DNA from: an uncultured Cellvibrio sp.
GTDB taxonomy: Bacteria > Pseudomonadota > Gammaproteobacteria > Pseudomonadales > Cellvibrionaceae
Direction of reading: 5' to 3'
NCBI GenBank assembly: GCA_946886255.1
Contig: CAMPIG010000098.1
Location: 1-12,222, forward strand
DNA: 12,222 bases
Of this stretch, positions 7,391-12,121 are shown one piece after another. Below the pieces are notes generated by a model. The model was not told the origin of the DNA. It was given only the letters and a program-made list of their open reading frames with translations, and searched no databases. The first letter of the stretch is position 1; every line of letters starts with the position of its first letter. The position numbers and the translations under genes were made by a program.

Positions 7391-7879
7391 GCGCTGAGCG
7401 AACGACGTATAACCGGTGTTGCCTACAACCAGATGATCAAGCACTCTCACATCAATGAGTTCAAGTGCTTGCTGCAGGCGCTCTGTGATGCGCCTATCGG
7501 CCTGACTCGGCTCTGACACGCCTGACGGATGATTGTGCCCAATAATCACAGCAGCCGCATTCAACTGAAGTGCACGTTTCACCACTTCCCTGGGATAAAC
7601 ACTCGCACCATCAATGGTGCCATAAAAGAGCGTTTCGAACGCAATCTTGCAGTGCTGGTTATCCAGGAATAAGCAGACAAAAACCTCTTGCTCCAAACTC
7701 CGCATGGCCGCCGTGAAGTAATCCCCCACCAATTCTGGCGAAGTAAAATGCTCCTTCTCGCGCAGGCGAGATTGCGCGATAAGTTGCGCTATTTCAATGA
7801 GGTCATCAGCGGTGACGGGCCGAGAAAAGCTGTAATTGCCCGCTGATTCACTTATATCAAATTTTTCGTGTAACGACAT
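7379..7879 (-). CDS. radC: RadC-family JAB-domain (JAMM motif) protein
   Basis: A 166-residue protein of the RadC/JAB family. The C-terminal JAB domain has the complete metal-binding signature GHNHPSG...SxxD (H115, H117, S122, D128, with the usual 10 residues between H117 and D128) and a probable catalytic Glu near 65. The C-terminus 'RVLDHLVVG...[10 protein letters not shown]' is typical. Chromosomal RadC is about 220 residues; this shorter form without the N-terminal helix-hairpin-helix region is the version often found on islands, phages and plasmids. The biochemical role is unsettled; a zinc-dependent hydrolase fold is certain. I chose ATG 7879 because GGGGGA lies 6 bases upstream and a structured leader precedes it; a longer reading frame to 7963 would run through that leader. 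It follows a degenerate paralogue. Confidence 0.92.
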   Translation of the reverse strand: MSLHEKFDISESAGNYSFSRPVTADDLIEIAQLIAQSRLREKEHFTSPELVGDYFTAAMRSLEQEVFVCLFLDNQHCKIAFETLFYGTIDGASVYPREVVKRALQLNAAAVIIGHNHPSGVSEPSQADRRITERLQQALELIDVRVLDHLVVGNTGYTSFAQRGIL

Positions 7880-7939
7880 TGTGTGTCCCCCAAAATAGCA
7901 GGGAGCACGATCCCTGCAGGGAATCATGTTCCCTGCAGG
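7880..7939 (-). promoter_or_regulatory. Structured leader of the JAB/RadC gene
   Basis: A perfect 11-bp hairpin (7929-7939 with 7913-7923, CCTGCAGGGAA/TTCCCTGCAGG) lies upstream of the start. GCAGGGA (7898-7904) can instead pair with TCCCTGC (7911-7917), using the same bases, so alternative folds exclude each other. Nearer the start, GTGxTCCC on the - strand can pair with the GGGGACAC that contains the Shine-Dalgarno site (7886-7891 on +). Confidence 0.65.
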
Positions 7940-7987
7940 ATAAAAACGAATGCCTGGCGGCAATTAATGGATAAGTGTGATTACACT

Positions 7988-8467
7988 TTAGGTGCGAACA
8001 CGAGACAGGCGAAACCAATTGCGCATATTCCCCAGGTTTTCACCTACGGAAGTGCACCATTGCCGGCAGCGGGTCTTGAGCGATGTATCAGGCAGCAACA
8101 CCCAATCCAGCACATTGATCCCGGCAACCGTTAGCGCTATCTCCAGCGACCGCGTTTGGTGCTCGACACTGTCGAACAGCGCCTCATCCGTCATCTCGTC
8201 GCCAACGCGTTTCACAACGAATACAACACTCGGTACGTTCAACTCCACAGCTTGTTTTAGGACCTTTCGCGAGTAGGTAACGACATCGCGTGATGTTTCG
8301 TTCACGAACGCATCCATGAAGGACACCTCATTTTCACAGTCCACATAGAGACAGTAGATCATGTCGCTGTCCGAGGGCTGTGCACGCGCGCGCACGTAGT
8401 CAATGGCTTTAGCCGGTCCGTCAATGACATTGCTTGAAGGTCTTTTGATATGTTTAGAGTACGACAT
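7988..8467 (-). CDS. Degenerate JAB/RadC-like paralogue lacking the metal site
   Basis: A 159-residue protein that aligns by eye with the downstream RadC-like protein: 'MIYCLYVDCENEVSF' with '[15 protein letters not shown]', 'SRKVLKQAVELNVPSVVFVV' with '[20 protein letters not shown]', and 'LEIALTVAGINVLDWVLLPD' with '[20 protein letters not shown]'. The GHNHPSG motif is replaced by VKRVGD, so both metal-ligand histidines are gone; a hydrolase activity is unlikely. After the JAB-like part comes an extra basic tail of about 30 residues with C134 and C138. It is probably a partner or regulator derived by duplication of the neighbour (inference). The start at 8467 follows GGAG about 7 bases upstream inside a structured leader; an upstream extension to 8512 would read through that leader. 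Confidence 0.8.
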   Translation of the reverse strand: MSYSKHIKRPSSNVIDGPAKAIDYVRARAQPSDSDMIYCLYVDCENEVSFMDAFVNETSRDVVTYSRKVLKQAVELNVPSVVFVVKRVGDEMTDEALFDSVEHQTRSLEIALTVAGINVLDWVLLPDTSLKTRCRQWCTSVGENLGNMRNWFRLSRVRT

Positions 8468-8525
8468 AAAACACTCCAGGTAATCCAGGAGCATGCCCGG
8501 GCCCAGGGCCATGGATATGCCCTGG
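8468..8525 (-). promoter_or_regulatory. Structured leader of the degenerate JAB gene
   Basis: Upstream hairpin CCAGGGC/GCCCTGG (8519-8525 with 8503-8509). Next to the start, CTCC and GGAG (8488-8491 with 8474-8477) form a stem with two further inner pairs around one mismatch and a 4-nt loop; the GGAG is the Shine-Dalgarno site. A further hairpin, GATCG/CGATC (8536-8540 with 8546-8550), lies upstream. Confidence 0.55.
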
Positions 8526-8579
8526 AAGGGTTAATGATCGACAAGCGATCGGAGACAGAGAAGTTACCCTCTCAGTTAA

Positions 8580-8712
8580 ACGCCAGGCGTCTCAACGACG
8601 CTGCGGTAATTACAGGCGCACGTACCGCGTTCAAGGTGCAACTAAAGGTAGTTGCCACCGTGAAGTGGGTTTGGGGGTATTGCCTCTTACGAAGCAATAC
8701 GGTCAAAACCAC
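8580..8712 (-). ncRNA. Repeated pseudoknot RNA element, copy R1
   Basis: Read on the - strand: an upstream hairpin (GTATTGC 8694-8700 with 8677-8683, extended by GGTTT/AAACC); the conserved stem-loop TTCAC-GGTG...CACC-TTGAA with inner helix CAACTA/TAGTTG (8649-8654 with 8639-8644); then the pseudoknot. Helix A is GCGGT/ACCGC (8624-8628 with 8603-8607). Helix B is GCGCC/GGCGT (8615-8619 with 8580-8584), its 5' strand inside helix A and its 3' strand outside. The nested hairpin C is GCGTC/GACGC (8597-8601 with 8587-8591). The loop TGTAATT is conserved. This is the most diverged copy, yet every helix is preserved by compensatory changes. It lies between the 133-aa gene and the degenerate JAB gene. 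Confidence 0.7.
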
Positions 8713-8806
8713 TCTATTGCATTCGTAGGTTAGTGTTGTTTAACGTTAAAACTTGACCCGAAACAGCTCCGGTCTCTGTCAGCACAATAAAAATGCTATG
8801 ACATGT
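8713..8806. other. Gap downstream of the 133-aa gene
   Basis: It contains a 12-base palindrome TTTAACGTTAAA (8739-8750), which could be an operator or part of a promoter for the leader that follows, and an imperfect GACCG/CGGGTC hairpin near 8755-8775. No ORF or clear terminator is seen. Confidence 0.35.
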
Positions 8807-9208
8807 CTAACTCTCCCTATTTTCCTTGTTGTGTTCATTCAGCAAGAGCTTCCCAATTGATCGGGCCTCACCTGGAGGAATACCTTTGCAATCATGCACA
8901 TCACGCGATAGCAAAAAAGGTTCAACACACCTCAAGGCGCGTGGTACAAACTCCCAATCAAAAGGCGCATCAAATTGATCTCCCGTAGCGGCATAGGCCC
9001 CTTCGACTGCAGGAGCTAGCACGGTCAGCACATAGTACCGAACGTGATTGGTGCCATAGGTATCAATCAGCACTCGATAGATGTCGCCTTCGGTTGCCGA
9101 GCGTGATAAGACTTCCTCCCAAACACACATAGCTGTCAGGGCAGTTTCAATATCCAACTGGCGAACCGGGCGGCCAGACTGAGCGTCAGTTTCCTGAGAA
9201 TTTTTCAT
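8807..9208 (-). CDS. Hypothetical protein, 133 aa
   Basis: No family recognised. It is a soluble, acidic protein with a hydrophilic N-terminus, a helical middle (about 17-70: 'LDIETALTAMCVWEEVLSRS', 'IYRVLIDTYGTNHVRYYVLTVLAPAVEGAY') and a Trp/Pro-containing segment 'FDAPFDWEFVPRAL'. It has three cysteines not arranged as a metal site, and no signal peptide or membrane helix. ATG 9208 is preceded by GGAGAG inside a hairpin leader (9209-9263). It is followed by RNA element R1 and preceded by R2. Coding is supported by the ribosome-binding site, its place in a string of similar genes, and long uninterrupted length. Confidence 0.75.
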   Translation of the reverse strand: MKNSQETDAQSGRPVRQLDIETALTAMCVWEEVLSRSATEGDIYRVLIDTYGTNHVRYYVLTVLAPAVEGAYAATGDQFDAPFDWEFVPRALRCVEPFLLSRDVHDCKGIPPGEARSIGKLLLNEHNKENRES

Positions 9209-9263
9209 AATGACTCTCCAAAAAAAGAGGAGTCATCCCCTGGGGAATGAACTCCCCACAGGG
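9209..9263 (-). promoter_or_regulatory. Structured leader of the 133-aa gene
   Basis: Hairpin one pairs TGGGGA/TCCCCA plus CCC/GGG (9253-9263 with 9238-9246). Hairpin two pairs ATGACTC/GAGTCAT (9230-9236 with 9210-9216), enclosing a T7 run and hiding GAG of the Shine-Dalgarno. GGAGTTCAT in the first hairpin loop can alternatively pair with ATGACTCC, with one bulge, which would free the ribosome-binding site. Confidence 0.65.
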
Positions 9264-9277
9264 TTAAGCAACAGGTT

Positions 9278-9360
9278 GATACCCTGGCTTTCGCCAGCCG
9301 TCGAATTGCAGGTATCACATCGACGTTTTCAGGGTACGACTAACGTAGTCGCCACGGTGA
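9278..9360 (-). ncRNA. Repeated pseudoknot RNA element, copy R2
   Basis: On the - strand: stem-loop TTCAC...CTGAA with inner helix CGACTA/TAGTCG (9346-9351 with 9337-9342). Pseudoknot helix A is CGTCG/CGACG (9321-9325 with 9299-9303). Helix B is GATACC/GGTATC (9311-9316 with 9278-9283). Hairpin C is CTGGC-GAAA-GCCAG (9284-9297), a GNRA tetraloop. The loop TGCAATT corresponds to TGTAATT/TGTGATC in the other copies. Helices A, B, C and the upper stem all differ in sequence from R3/R4 but still pair. It lies directly upstream of the hairpin leader of the 133-aa gene. Confidence 0.75.
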
Positions 9361-9405
9361 AAGCACATTTTCCAAACACACTGACAATCAATGTTTTTAG
9401 AAAAT

Positions 9406-9422
9406 GCCCCTCAAAGAGGGGC
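9406..9422 (-). terminator. Terminator overlapping the stop of the 109-aa gene
   Basis: GCCCCTC/GAGGGGC is a perfect 7-bp stem with a 3-nt loop, followed on the - strand by ATTTTCTAAAAA. The stem includes the last codons and the TGA stop (9411-9413) of the upstream gene. Confidence 0.75.
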
Positions 9423-9740
9423 AACAAACGAATTGACTTGCCTGTTGATCACACTAATGCCTTGGGCCACGAGACGCTCTTCAAGAAAACCAACGAACGC
9501 AACGGCATGGCATTCCTGATAGAAGTCTGCGCACCAGACATGCACCAGCCCCCTGGCTGTGTAAATAGAAATAAAATCTGCGTTATCACGCAGTTCGGGA
9601 TAAGGTCGCTCAACCACGTCACCGGTTGCTGTGTTAACAACGCAGCATTTGACAAGTATTTCCACTGGCTCCTGAGAAGAAGCTGAGGATGACTCGAATA
9701 AGGAACCTCTGACGGGGTTTTGGCTTGATAGATGGCTCAT
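9411..9740 (-). CDS. Hypothetical protein, 109 aa
   Basis: No family recognised. A Ser-rich N-terminus (about 1-26) precedes a compact domain: 'VEILVKCCVVNTATGDVVERPYPELRDNADFISIYTARGLVHVWCADFYQECHAVAFVGFLEERL'. The pattern of short strands and the adjacent Cys pair suggest a small alpha/beta domain, without a clear metal site. I chose ATG 9740, which has GAGG about 9 bases upstream; a frame open to 9827 would run through the hairpin at 9780-9796 and into the terminator of the previous gene. A terminator overlaps its 3' end. Confidence 0.65.
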   Translation of the reverse strand: MSHLSSQNPVRGSLFESSSASSQEPVEILVKCCVVNTATGDVVERPYPELRDNADFISIYTARGLVHVWCADFYQECHAVAFVGFLEERLVAQGISVINRQVNSFVAPL

Positions 9741-9779
9741 AGTGTTAAACCTCACAGACGCCCGCTCAGTGAAAGAGAC

Positions 9780-9796
9780 AGACTTTGAGAAAGTCT
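9780..9796 (-). other. Short hairpin upstream of the 109-aa gene
   Basis: AGACTTT/AAAGTCT forms a perfect 7-bp stem with a 3-nt loop, about 40 bases before the start at 9740. It is likely part of that gene's leader. No Shine-Dalgarno pairing is evident. Confidence 0.4.
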
Positions 9797-9818
9797 GGTC
9801 GCGAGTCGTGTTGAAAAT

Positions 9819-9839
9819 ACCCCTCAAACTGTGAGGGGT
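9819..9839 (-). terminator. Terminator after the 65-aa gene
   Basis: ACCCCTCA/TGAGGGGT is a perfect 8-bp stem with a 5-nt loop, followed on the - strand by ATTTTC. It begins 12 bases past the stop codon at 9852-9854. Confidence 0.7.
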
Positions 9840-9851
9840 GAAGTACGTAGG

Positions 9852-10049
9852 TTATGGATGTATTCCGTTCTTCAATTCAGCCGGCACCTTATCAAGCAAG
9901 GTCACTTCTTCTGGCTTCAACGAGCTAACACCGTGGTCATACGCCTTCAGTACAACAGCCGCTTCCTCGCGCGACAGAGTCACGGAAAAATTCAGCGTTG
10001 AAGGCAGGAATTGTTCGTAATAATCCAATTCCGGTGCTTGAAATATCAT
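9852..10049 (-). CDS. Hypothetical protein, 65 aa
   Basis: No family recognised. A small acidic protein with 'LNFSVTLSREEAAVVLKAYDHGVSSLKPEEVTLLDKVPAEL', which looks like two or three helices. The ATG at 10047-10049 overlaps the TGA of the preceding gene (ATGA), and AGGAGG lies 9 bases upstream inside that gene, so the two are translationally coupled. A terminator follows. Confidence 0.7.
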   Translation of the reverse strand: MIFQAPELDYYEQFLPSTLNFSVTLSREEAAVVLKAYDHGVSSLKPEEVTLLDKVPAELKNGIHP

Positions 10050-10246
10050 GGTGCTGATCCTCCTATTGCAATTGACGAGACGCTAACGGCCCGGTCTGGA
10101 AACTCACGCACGTACGCACTTTCGTCCGCCATGCATTCCGTCAAACAGCCTTCGCGTATTGCCCAGAACCATACATAACGCGAACCATCCGGTCGCGTTT
10201 GAATGCGGGTAATACAACCCAGGTAATGTTGAGGAAACGCCTTCAT
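10046..10246 (-). CDS. Hypothetical protein, 66 aa
   Basis: No family recognised. 'HYLGCITRIQTRPDGSRYVWFWAIREGCLTECMADE' suggests a small beta-rich domain. I chose ATG 10246 because AGGAG lies 8 bases upstream; the GTG at 10253-10255 would sit directly on that Shine-Dalgarno. The start is only 5 bases after the TGA of the upstream gene, and its own stop overlaps the next ATG, so three genes form a tight translational unit. Confidence 0.65.
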   Translation of the reverse strand: MKAFPQHYLGCITRIQTRPDGSRYVWFWAIREGCLTECMADESAYVREFPDRAVSVSSIAIGGSAP

Positions 10247-10251
10247 CGCAA

Positions 10252-10689
10252 TCACTCCTGTTGATGGCTTCCGTCATTGCATTCACAGCGTCCATACCGT
10301 CGGCTGCAATCACGGCATACCGGCGGCGAATCGGGAATAAGCGCTAACAACTCACGCATCACATTAAATGTTGAAGAGTCGCGACGCTCATATAAACTAT
10401 CCCGCATCGCTAATTCGTCTTCATCTAACTGTGCTTTGACGTAGTCCAATTCTTCCTGAAGTCCGCGATCCAACAATTCAGTGACAGTTCCTAACAACCC
10501 ATGCGGCACAAACTTACCGTCGTTGTTCTTGAAATAGAACTCCAAGTCGGACGTGCGGTACTGATTGTTATTCCCTACCCAGCAATAGGTGTCCGAACTC
10601 TCCTCATCCAACTGCACGTTGAACGGTTGGGCGCAGTGTTGCGATGGGTAATATTTACTTGTTGAATTGAGATTAGCGTATAAGGTCAT
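10252..10689 (-). CDS. Hypothetical protein with C-terminal cysteine cluster, 145 aa
   Basis: No family recognised. The N-terminal part (about 1-70) contains 'YCWVGNNNQYRTSDLEFYF'; a charged helical segment follows ('ELLDRGLQEELDYVKAQLDEDEL'). The C-terminus has CRDCSRRYGRCEC (C125, C128, C135, C137), a CxxC-x6-CxC arrangement that could bind zinc and mediate nucleic-acid or protein contacts (inference). I chose ATG 10689, with GAGAG just upstream; an alternative ATG at 10704 falls in front of that site. It is the first gene of the coupled trio ending at 9852. Confidence 0.75.
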   Translation of the reverse strand: MTLYANLNSTSKYYPSQHCAQPFNVQLDEESSDTYCWVGNNNQYRTSDLEFYFKNNDGKFVPHGLLGTVTELLDRGLQEELDYVKAQLDEDELAMRDSLYERRDSSTFNVMRELLALIPDSPPVCRDCSRRYGRCECNDGSHQQE

Positions 10690-10711
10690 AATGAATTCTC
10701 TCAAAAAAATA

Positions 10712-10730
10712 GGAGCACCCTAAGGTGCCC
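10712..10730 (-). terminator. Terminator-like hairpin between 121-aa and 145-aa genes
   Basis: GCACC/GGTGC with GG/CC outside (one bulge), followed on the - strand by TATTTTTTTG and then GAGAG-ATTCATT-ATG. It can end transcripts of the 121-aa gene and also acts as the leader hairpin of the next. Because the downstream gene starts within about 25 bases, termination must be partial or regulated. Confidence 0.65.
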
Positions 10731-10742
10731 CAGTGTTTGAAT

Positions 10743-11108
10743 TTAAATGAGAATGCGAGCAACAGGGACCGGCATGAGACTAACCAATACGTCGTACTCC
10801 GTTTTCTCGACAATCTTTGCGTTGATCAGCACATCAAAAATTCCCCGGTTTTCTGAGTAATCTTTGATGGCAGTTTCTTTGTAACCAAACGGATAACCTG
10901 GAACGCACAGAGACGCCGTTGCAAACGGCTCGCCTGGTGAGCACGAGTCGGCATCCGGACGCGCGCGGTTATGCTCCGTATCGGCGACATAAAGTTGAAT
11001 CACATGTTGCCGACGATTATTTTTGTAAAGTCCTTCAACACAAACTTCACAATCGATATCGCCGAATCGCACGATATGTTTGACTTTGACGGGAGTGGAC
11101 GCAGTCAT
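10743..11108 (-). CDS. Hypothetical protein, 121 aa
   Basis: A soluble protein of unknown function. 'GDIDCEVCVEGLYKNNRRQHVIQLYVAD' is followed by 'GEPFATASLCVPGYPFGYKETAIKDYSENRGIFDVLINAKIV'. The 'GEP.A..s..vp......E.aiKdysEN.G....L..a.iv' pattern resembles small plasmid/ICE proteins of the DUF4313-like type, a weak impression. I chose ATG 11108, where AGGAGC lies about 7 bases upstream in a structured leader; a frame open to 11189 would translate that leader. Confidence 0.72.
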   Translation of the reverse strand: MTASTPVKVKHIVRFGDIDCEVCVEGLYKNNRRQHVIQLYVADTEHNRARPDADSCSPGEPFATASLCVPGYPFGYKETAIKDYSENRGIFDVLINAKIVEKTEYDVLVSLMPVPVARILI

Positions 11109-11166
11109 GGTATAGCTCCTTGAAAAACGAGGAGCACCCACGAGGGGATGACTCCCCTGGTGGGTG
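11109..11166 (-). promoter_or_regulatory. Structured leader of the 121-aa gene
   Basis: Hairpin one is long: CACCCAC/GTGGGTG (11160-11166 with 11135-11141) enclosing AGGGGA/TCCCCT (11153-11158 with 11043+100, i.e. 11143-11148) across one mismatch, with a 4-nt loop. Hairpin two is GCTCCT/AGGAGC (11130-11135 with 11115-11120), whose 3' strand is the Shine-Dalgarno; a T5 run lies in its loop. It is one of the clearest examples of the leader class. Confidence 0.7.
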
Positions 11167-11175
11167 AATGGAAAA

Positions 11176-11640
11176 TTACTCGGAAACAATCAATGCAAAG
11201 CGATCACGTGACACGCTTTCGTGCCAGCGAAACCGGAATGTGCTCAGAGAAAGTAGACGTGACACTTCATCTTGCACAGCATCACACGATGAGATGAAAA
11301 AGCGGTACTCGTTCTTGTACTCATATTGAAAACTTAATCCGTGACTGACCAGAATTGATTCGACATAGAGATGGGCTAACGCCAATCGCAATGTTCCACC
11401 GAACTCCAGTACGGCACGTATTTTCCGAGCTAACTGGCGATCACAACGCATGGTCGTGATCAACACCCAATAACCACCCAGATCATCAATCAGTTGATTG
11501 ATGCATGTCTCTGCCTCTCGATATACCTGGGGATTTCCAACAAGTGGATAGTCCAGATACAGATTGATTGGCGAAATACGATCACAAAATGCTTTCACCG
11601 CGACGTGCGCGCGAACGTGCTCAGAAATACAAACAGTCAT
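11176..11640 (-). CDS. Hypothetical protein, 154 aa
   Basis: No family recognised. The sequence has an N-terminal segment with 'INLYLDYPLVGNPQVYREAETCINQLIDDLGGYWVLITTMRCDRQLARKIRAVLEFG', a middle helix 'LRLALAHLYVESILVSHG', and a C-terminal half with 'YEYKNEYRFFISSC' and 'RFRWHESVSRDRFALIVSE'. It appears soluble. ATG 11640 has GAGGAG 6-7 bases upstream, inside a perfect SD-pairing hairpin. It is preceded by RNA element R3. Confidence 0.75.
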   Translation of the reverse strand: MTVCISEHVRAHVAVKAFCDRISPINLYLDYPLVGNPQVYREAETCINQLIDDLGGYWVLITTMRCDRQLARKIRAVLEFGGTLRLALAHLYVESILVSHGLSFQYEYKNEYRFFISSCDAVQDEVSRLLSLSTFRFRWHESVSRDRFALIVSE

Positions 11641-11700
11641 AACAGGCTCCTCAAAAGAAAAAAAGAGGAGCCCCCTGTGCAGGAGTGGCTCCCGACAGGG
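11641..11700 (-). promoter_or_regulatory. Structured leader of the 154-aa gene
   Basis: A perfect 8-bp hairpin GGCTCCTC/GAGGAGCC (11665-11672 with 11645-11652) with a 12-nt T-rich loop places the entire GAGGAG Shine-Dalgarno in a stem. Upstream, CCCTGT/ACAGGG (11695-11700 with 11673-11678) with inner GGAG/CTCC forms hairpin one. GGAGCC of hairpin one can instead pair with GGCTCC of hairpin two, which would release the ribosome-binding site: a three-strand switch. Confidence 0.72.
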
Positions 11701-11716
11701 TGAGTAGAAATAAGAA

Positions 11717-11734
11717 GAAAACCGGACGGTTTTC
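11717..11734 (-). terminator. Attenuator-like terminator in R3
   Basis: GAAAACC/GGTTTTC is a 7-bp stem with a 4-nt loop, followed on the - strand by TTCTTATTTC. It stands between pseudoknot R3 and the SD-pairing leader. The same hairpin in R4 carries G in place of A with pairing kept as G-U, so structure is conserved. Confidence 0.6.
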
Positions 11735-11838
11735 AGGGATAGGTAAAAATTACACCAACAGTGTTGCCACTGCCACAGCGATCACAGGTGTACGTGCTGC
11801 TTCAGGGTACAACTTAGGAAGTTGCCACCGTGAAATGG
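11717..11838 (-). ncRNA. Repeated pseudoknot RNA element, copy R3
   Basis: On the - strand: stem-loop TTCAC-GGT...ACC-CTGAA with inner helix CAACTT/AAGTTG (11819-11824 with 11810-11815). Helix A is GCAGC/GCTGT (11796-11800 with 11775-11779, one G-U). Helix B is TACACC/GGTGTA (11787-11792 with 11751-11756), its 5' strand inside helix A and its 3' strand outside. Hairpin C is CAGTG-GCAA-CACTG (11759-11772), a GNRA tetraloop. An attenuator-like hairpin follows. The copy is nearly identical to R4 across about 120 bases. Confidence 0.75.
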
Positions 11839-11839
11839 A

Positions 11840-11877
11840 TTTGACCGTATTGTCTCGCGAGAGACAATACGGTCAAA
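11840..11877 (-). other. Perfect 17-bp hairpin downstream of the 60-aa gene
   Basis: TTTGACCGTATTGTCTC pairs perfectly with 11861-11877 around a 4-nt loop. It begins about 10 bases after the stop of the 60-aa gene and ends just before R3. No T-run follows on either strand, so it is not a typical terminator; it could protect the mRNA 3' end, be a processing site, or be part of the R element, since R1 has a related hairpin in the same place. Confidence 0.6.
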
Positions 11878-11887
11878 GCCACTAAGG

Positions 11888-12070
11888 TTAGCTGATATCA
11901 TCTCTTGTTTCCGACAAGGCTTCACGCGCCCGATCAATTAACAATCCAAACTCGACAGAACGATATCCATCAACGTGTCCGTCACCATCATTAACGAACT
12001 CATCATTAACATCACGCCGCTCAATGTATTCAACCAAGGCCACGAGAGCCTCCTTGATTTTACTTTCCAT
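11888..12070 (-). CDS. Hypothetical protein, 60 aa
   Basis: No family recognised. A short acidic protein: an N-terminal helix 'IKEALVALVEYIERRDVNDE', a Gly/Asp-rich middle 'VNDGDGHVDGYRSVEFG' and a C-terminal helix 'LLIDRAREALSETRDD'. GGGAG lies about 8 bases before ATG 12070. Here the start-proximal SD-pairing hairpin is missing; the gene is preceded only by R4. It is the first complete gene of the - strand string inside the window. Confidence 0.7.
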   Translation of the reverse strand: MESKIKEALVALVEYIERRDVNDEFVNDGDGHVDGYRSVEFGLLIDRAREALSETRDDIS

Positions 12071-12103
12071 ACTAAAAATCTCCCGGACAAGTATAAATGA
12101 GAA

Positions 12104-12121
12104 GAAAACCAGGCGGCTTTC
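12104..12121 (-). terminator. Attenuator-like terminator in R4
   Basis: GAAAGCC/GGTTTTC (7 bp with one G-U, 4-nt loop), followed on the - strand by TTCTCATTTATAC. It is the counterpart of 11717-11734, about 35 bases before the start codon at 12070. Confidence 0.55.

Noticed and set aside
8739..8750. Palindrome TTTAACGTTAAA as an operator
   Set aside because: A single AT-rich 12-base palindrome without a recognised regulator or a second copy is not enough to call.
9210..9686. + strand 158-aa ORF
   Set aside because: It overlaps leader hairpins, R2 and the 109-aa - strand gene, lacks any protein-like pattern, and the - strand gene has a ribosome-binding site and terminator.
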